From: Streptomyces hyaluromycini
GTDB lineage: Bacteria; Actinomycetota; Actinomycetes; Streptomycetales; Streptomycetaceae
Assembly (NCBI RefSeq): GCF_002217755.1
Contig: NZ_BCFL01000016.1
Location: forward strand, 602,319 to 666,318
Length of the DNA: 64,000 nucleotides
Direction: 5' to 3'
Under the pieces are notes generated by a model, which worked only from the letters and a program-made list of their open reading frames with translations, was not told the DNA's origin and searched no databases. The position numbers and the translations under genes are program-made. Positions 61,533 through 64,000 of this stretch are shown here, piece after piece (position 1 is the first letter of the stretch; every line of letters starts with the position of its first letter).

Positions 61533-61856
61533 ATGGCGTGGCTGCTGGTGATCGTGGCCGGGATCCTGGAGACCGGTTTCGCCGTGTGCCTCAAGCTCTC
61601 CCACGGCTTCACCCGGCTGTGGCCGACGGTGGCGTTCGCGTCCTTCGCCCTGGGCAGCTTCGGCCTCCTGACCCTCTCCCTGAGAAAGCTGGACGTGGGC
61701 CCGGCGTACGCGGTGTGGACCGGCATCGGCGCGGCGGGCACCGCGATCTACGGCATGGTCTTCCTGGGCGACCTGGTCTCGACGCTGAAGCTCGTCTCGA
61801 TCAGCCTGGTGATCGTGGGCGTGATCGGCCTCCAGCTGTCGGGCTCGGCCCACTGA
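61533..61856 (+). CDS. SMR-family exporter (SugE/Gdx type)
   Basis: 107 residues, four spans. Essential Glu13 in VAGILETGFAVCLKLSHGFT, and the Gdx-type triad K/W region WTGIGAAGTAIYGMVFLGD. In other bacteria SugE proteins export guanidinium ions, not drugs. The 76-base leader contains a possible -10 CATAAT (61495-61500) and a short hairpin but no guanidine riboswitch that I can recognise. Confidence 0.9.
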   Translation: MAWLLVIVAGILETGFAVCLKLSHGFTRLWPTVAFASFALGSFGLLTLSLRKLDVGPAYAVWTGIGAAGTAIYGMVFLGDLVSTLKLVSISLVIVGVIGLQLSGSAH

Positions 61857-61871
61857 GACGCGGCCCACTGA

Positions 61872-61893
61872 GCCCCGGCCCCCGGGCCGGGGC
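61872..61893. terminator. Terminator between the SMR exporter and the dipeptide ABC genes
   Basis: GCCCCGGCCC (61872-61881) and GGGCCGGGGC (61884-61893) form a perfect inverted repeat. It lies between convergent genes and can serve both. Confidence 0.75.
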
Positions 61894-61899
61894 CCGGCC

Positions 61900-63699
61900 T
61901 CACACGACCGAGCGCACCCGGGGGAAGTGACAGGCGACCCCGTCCCCCTCGAACACCGGCACGTCGACGGCGCATCTCTTCCGCTCCTGCTCCGCCAGTT
62001 CCGCGTACAACGGACACCGCCCCCGGAACCGGCACCCCTCGTACCTGCGCGTGGGACTGGGCGGATCCCCCGCCAGCAGGATCCGCGTCCGCTTCCGCTC
62101 CAGCTCCGGATCGGGCAGCGGCACGGCCGACAGCAGGGCCTGTGTGTACGGATGCCGGGGCGCCGCGAACACCTCGTCCACCGGCCCGGCCTCGACCGTG
62201 CGGCCGAGATACATCACGCTCACCCGGTCGGCGATGTTCCGCACCACGGACAGGTCGTGCGAGACGAAGAGATACGCCAGCCCCAGCTCGTCCTTCAGCC
62301 GCTGCAGCAGTTCGAGCACCCCCGCCTGGACGGAGACGTCCAGCGCGGACACCGGCTCGTCCAGCACGAGCAGTTCCGGCTCCACGGACAGCGCGCGGGC
62401 GATGCCGATCCGCTGCCGTTGCCCGCCGGAGAACTCGTGCGGGTACCGCTCCGCGTCCGCCGGATCGAGCCCGACCTGCGCCAGCAGCTCCCGTACCCGC
62501 CGCCCGGCGGCGGCCCGGCCGGCTCCCTGCGTCCGCAGCGGCTCGGCGACGATGTCCCCGACCGGCATCCGGGGATCGAGCGAGGCCATCGGGTCCTGGA
62601 AGACGATCTGGATCCGCCGGCGCAGCGCCCTGGCCGCCGCCTTGCCCAGCGTGCCCGGCTGCTGTCCGAACAACTCGATCGAGCCGCCCTCCGGCCGGGC
62701 GAGTTCCAGCAGTTCGAAGAGGGTCGTCGACTTCCCGGACCCCGACTCGCCGACCAGCGCGAGCGTCTCGCCCCGCCGCACCTCCAGATCGACGCCGTCC
62801 ACCGCGTACACGGTGCCGACGCGGCGCCGGAAGGCGGTGCCCTTGAGGACGGGGAAGGTGCGGGTCAGTCCGCGCACCCTGAGCACCGGCTCCCCGCTGC
62901 CCGGCCGGGGCCGGCGCGTCGCGTCCAGGCGGGGCACCGCGGCCAGGAGTTCCCGGGTGTACGGCTCCCGGGGCCGCCGGAAGACGTCGTCCACGGTGCC
63001 CTGCTCGACGACCCGCCCGTCGCGCATCACGGCGACCCGGTCGGCCGTCCCGGCGATGACCCCGAGGTCGTGGCTGACCAGCAGCAGCGCCGCCCCCGTC
63101 GCCTGCCGGGCGGTCCGCAGCACGTCCAGGACCTGGGCCTGGATGGTGACGTCGAGGGCGGTGGTCGGTTCGTCGGCGAGGATCAGGTCGGGGTCGTTGG
63201 CCATCGCCATGGCGATCATCGCGCGTTGGCGCATGCCGCCGGAGAACTCGTGCGGGAACGACCTGGCGCGCAGGGCGGGCTCCGGGATCCCGACCAGGTC
63301 GAGGAGTTCGACGGCACGCTCGGCCGCCCGCTCCCGGGACACGTCCTGGTGGGCGCGTACGGCCTCGGCGATCTGGTCGCCGAGGCGGTAGACGGGCGTG
63401 AACGCGGAGAGCGGGTCCTGGAAGACCATGGAGACGCGGCGGCCGCGGATCCGGGTCAACTCCCGTTCGGGCAGGCCGAGAAGCTCGGTTCCGTCCAGTC
63501 GTACGGAACCGCGCACGGCCGCGTTGCCGGGCAGCAGTCCGAGGACGGCCAGGGCGGTCGCGGACTTCCCGGACCCCGACTCCCCGACGAGACCCAGGAC
63601 TTCACCCCGGCGGAGGGTGAGGCCGAGCTCGCGCACCGCCGGGCGTCCGTCGAAGTCGACATCCAGACCGGCCACTTCGAGCAGGGGCGTGGTGCTCAT
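61900..63699 (-). CDS. Dipeptide/oligopeptide ABC transporter, two ATPase domains in one chain
   Basis: 599 residues. Two complete nucleotide-binding domains: first with [40 protein letters not shown] and [14 protein letters not shown], second with [37 protein letters not shown] and [13 protein letters not shown]. DppD- and DppF-like units are thus fused. The C-terminal box [20 protein letters not shown] with further Cys is the four-Cys motif (possible Fe-S site) of DppF proteins. The ATG overlaps the preceding permease stop (ATGA). Confidence 0.93.
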   Translation of the reverse strand: MSTTPLLEVAGLDVDFDGRPAVRELGLTLRRGEVLGLVGESGSGKSATALAVLGLLPGNAAVRGSVRLDGTELLGLPERELTRIRGRRVSMVFQDPLSAFTPVYRLGDQIAEAVRAHQDVSRERAAERAVELLDLVGIPEPALRARSFPHEFSGGMRQRAMIAMAMANDPDLILADEPTTALDVTIQAQVLDVLRTARQATGAALLLVSHDLGVIAGTADRVAVMRDGRVVEQGTVDDVFRRPREPYTRELLAAVPRLDATRRPRPGSGEPVLRVRGLTRTFPVLKGTAFRRRVGTVYAVDGVDLEVRRGETLALVGESGSGKSTTLFELLELARPEGGSIELFGQQPGTLGKAAARALRRRIQIVFQDPMASLDPRMPVGDIVAEPLRTQGAGRAAAGRRVRELLAQVGLDPADAERYPHEFSGGQRQRIGIARALSVEPELLVLDEPVSALDVSVQAGVLELLQRLKDELGLAYLFVSHDLSVVRNIADRVSVMYLGRTVEAGPVDEVFAAPRHPYTQALLSAVPLPDPELERKRTRILLAGDPPSPTRRYEGCRFRGRCPLYAELAEQERKRCAVDVPVFEGDGVACHFPRVRSVV

Positions 63700-64000
63700 C
63701 GGGTTCCTCGCCGGGCGGTCGGGTCCAGTGCGTCCCGCAGGCCGTCGCCCACCAGGTTCACGGCCAGCACGAACAGCACCAGCAGCCCGGCGGCGAAGAA
63801 GAACATCCAGGGATAGGTCACCGCAGCGCTCGTCCCGGAGGCGATCAGGGTGCCCAGGGACACGTCGGGCGGCTGGACGCCGAAGCCGAAGTAGGACAGC
63901 GCGGTCTCGCTCATCACGGCGCCGCCGACCTGGATGGTCGCGTCGATGATGAGGAAGGAGGCGATGTTGGGCAGGATGTGCCGCCAGATGATCCGGAAGG
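63696..64000 (-). CDS. Dipeptide ABC transporter permease DppC-like, C-terminal part (cut by window edge)
   Basis: 101 codons are visible, entering at the right edge of the window as [20 protein letters not shown], which is the EAA-type coupling loop of DppC proteins. [20 protein letters not shown] and two further membrane segments ([20 protein letters not shown]) follow. It ends [21 protein letters not shown], the standard family C-terminus. The start lies outside the window. It partners the fused ATPase at 61900. Confidence 0.9.
   Translation of the reverse strand, partial: FRIIWRHILPNIASFLIIDATIQVGGAVMSETALSYFGFGVQPPDVSLGTLIASGTSAAVTYPWMFFFAAGLLVLFVLAVNLVGDGLRDALDPTARRGTR

Overview
This is a high-GC Streptomyces chromosome segment, close in gene content and order to the S. 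coelicolor core. The evidence is strong third-position GC bias, frequent GTG starts, ATGA/GTGA stop-start overlaps, and hallmark genes (wblE, sigH, dasR, nrdABS, eizS/CYP170, sigR-rsrA, sodN). Comparisons with S. coelicolor come from memory of those systems, not from a search.

Layout. 0-8.3 kb: a cut hypothetical gene, a DUF4097/PadR operon behind palindromic operators, a zinc-less MDR oxidoreductase, malic enzyme, and a polar amino acid (glutamate-type) ABC importer. 8.3-19.3 kb: a more accessory stretch with a methyltransferase, a CGNR zinc-finger protein, nickel superoxide dismutase with its maturation protease (sodN/sodX), a GNAT-AAA+ fusion, small membrane proteins, a decayed MATE transporter, a phosphate module (PPK2, small membrane protein, Pit), an AraC-type regulator, two VOC proteins, DUF952 and a zinc ribbon. 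19.4-22.0 kb: a Family 2B encapsulin shell gene translationally coupled to a polyprenyl diphosphate synthase, a candidate nanocompartment and its cargo. 22.3-26.0 kb: a peptidoglycan amidase fold, a PLP enzyme, a Na+/H+ antiporter and a UBP zinc finger.

26.1-31.7 kb: the osmotic-stress and developmental operon prsH-sigH with a BldD-type box, a lipid kinase, wblE with a CRP-like site, and a HisKA_2 sensor kinase. 32-40 kb: the aminosugar/chitin island (nagB, dasD, dasC, dasB, dasA, dasR) with five DasR-type dre sites. A GNAT gene carrying a TTA codon is inserted in this island, and the 3' end of dasR is followed by a three-unit 90-bp tandem repeat. 40.2-42.7 kb: a DUF3311/sodium-solute symporter pair and a GNAT. 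42.8-47.7 kb: a cobalamin riboswitch ahead of nrdA-nrdB-nrdS. 47.7-50.2 kb: epi-isozizaene synthase and CYP170 (albaflavenone pathway). 50.4-58.8 kb: peptide deformylase, a TPR-like protein, two HD-domain membrane proteins, the redox switch sigR-rsrA behind its own sigma-R promoter, a hydrolase, SRAP and an M50-like protein. 58.8-64 kb: an array of intergenic repeats, aroA-rsgA, an SMR exporter, and a fused dipeptide ABC ATPase with a truncated permease gene.

A dispersed intergenic element recurs at seven loci (GCGCCCC hairpin, then GGGGCTGTAT and a GCGGCTCCGCCGC hairpin, or a short arm ending AACTGCGCG). A second palindromic mini-repeat appears to sit in frame inside nrdA. No tRNA, rRNA, IS element, integrase or CRISPR array was seen.
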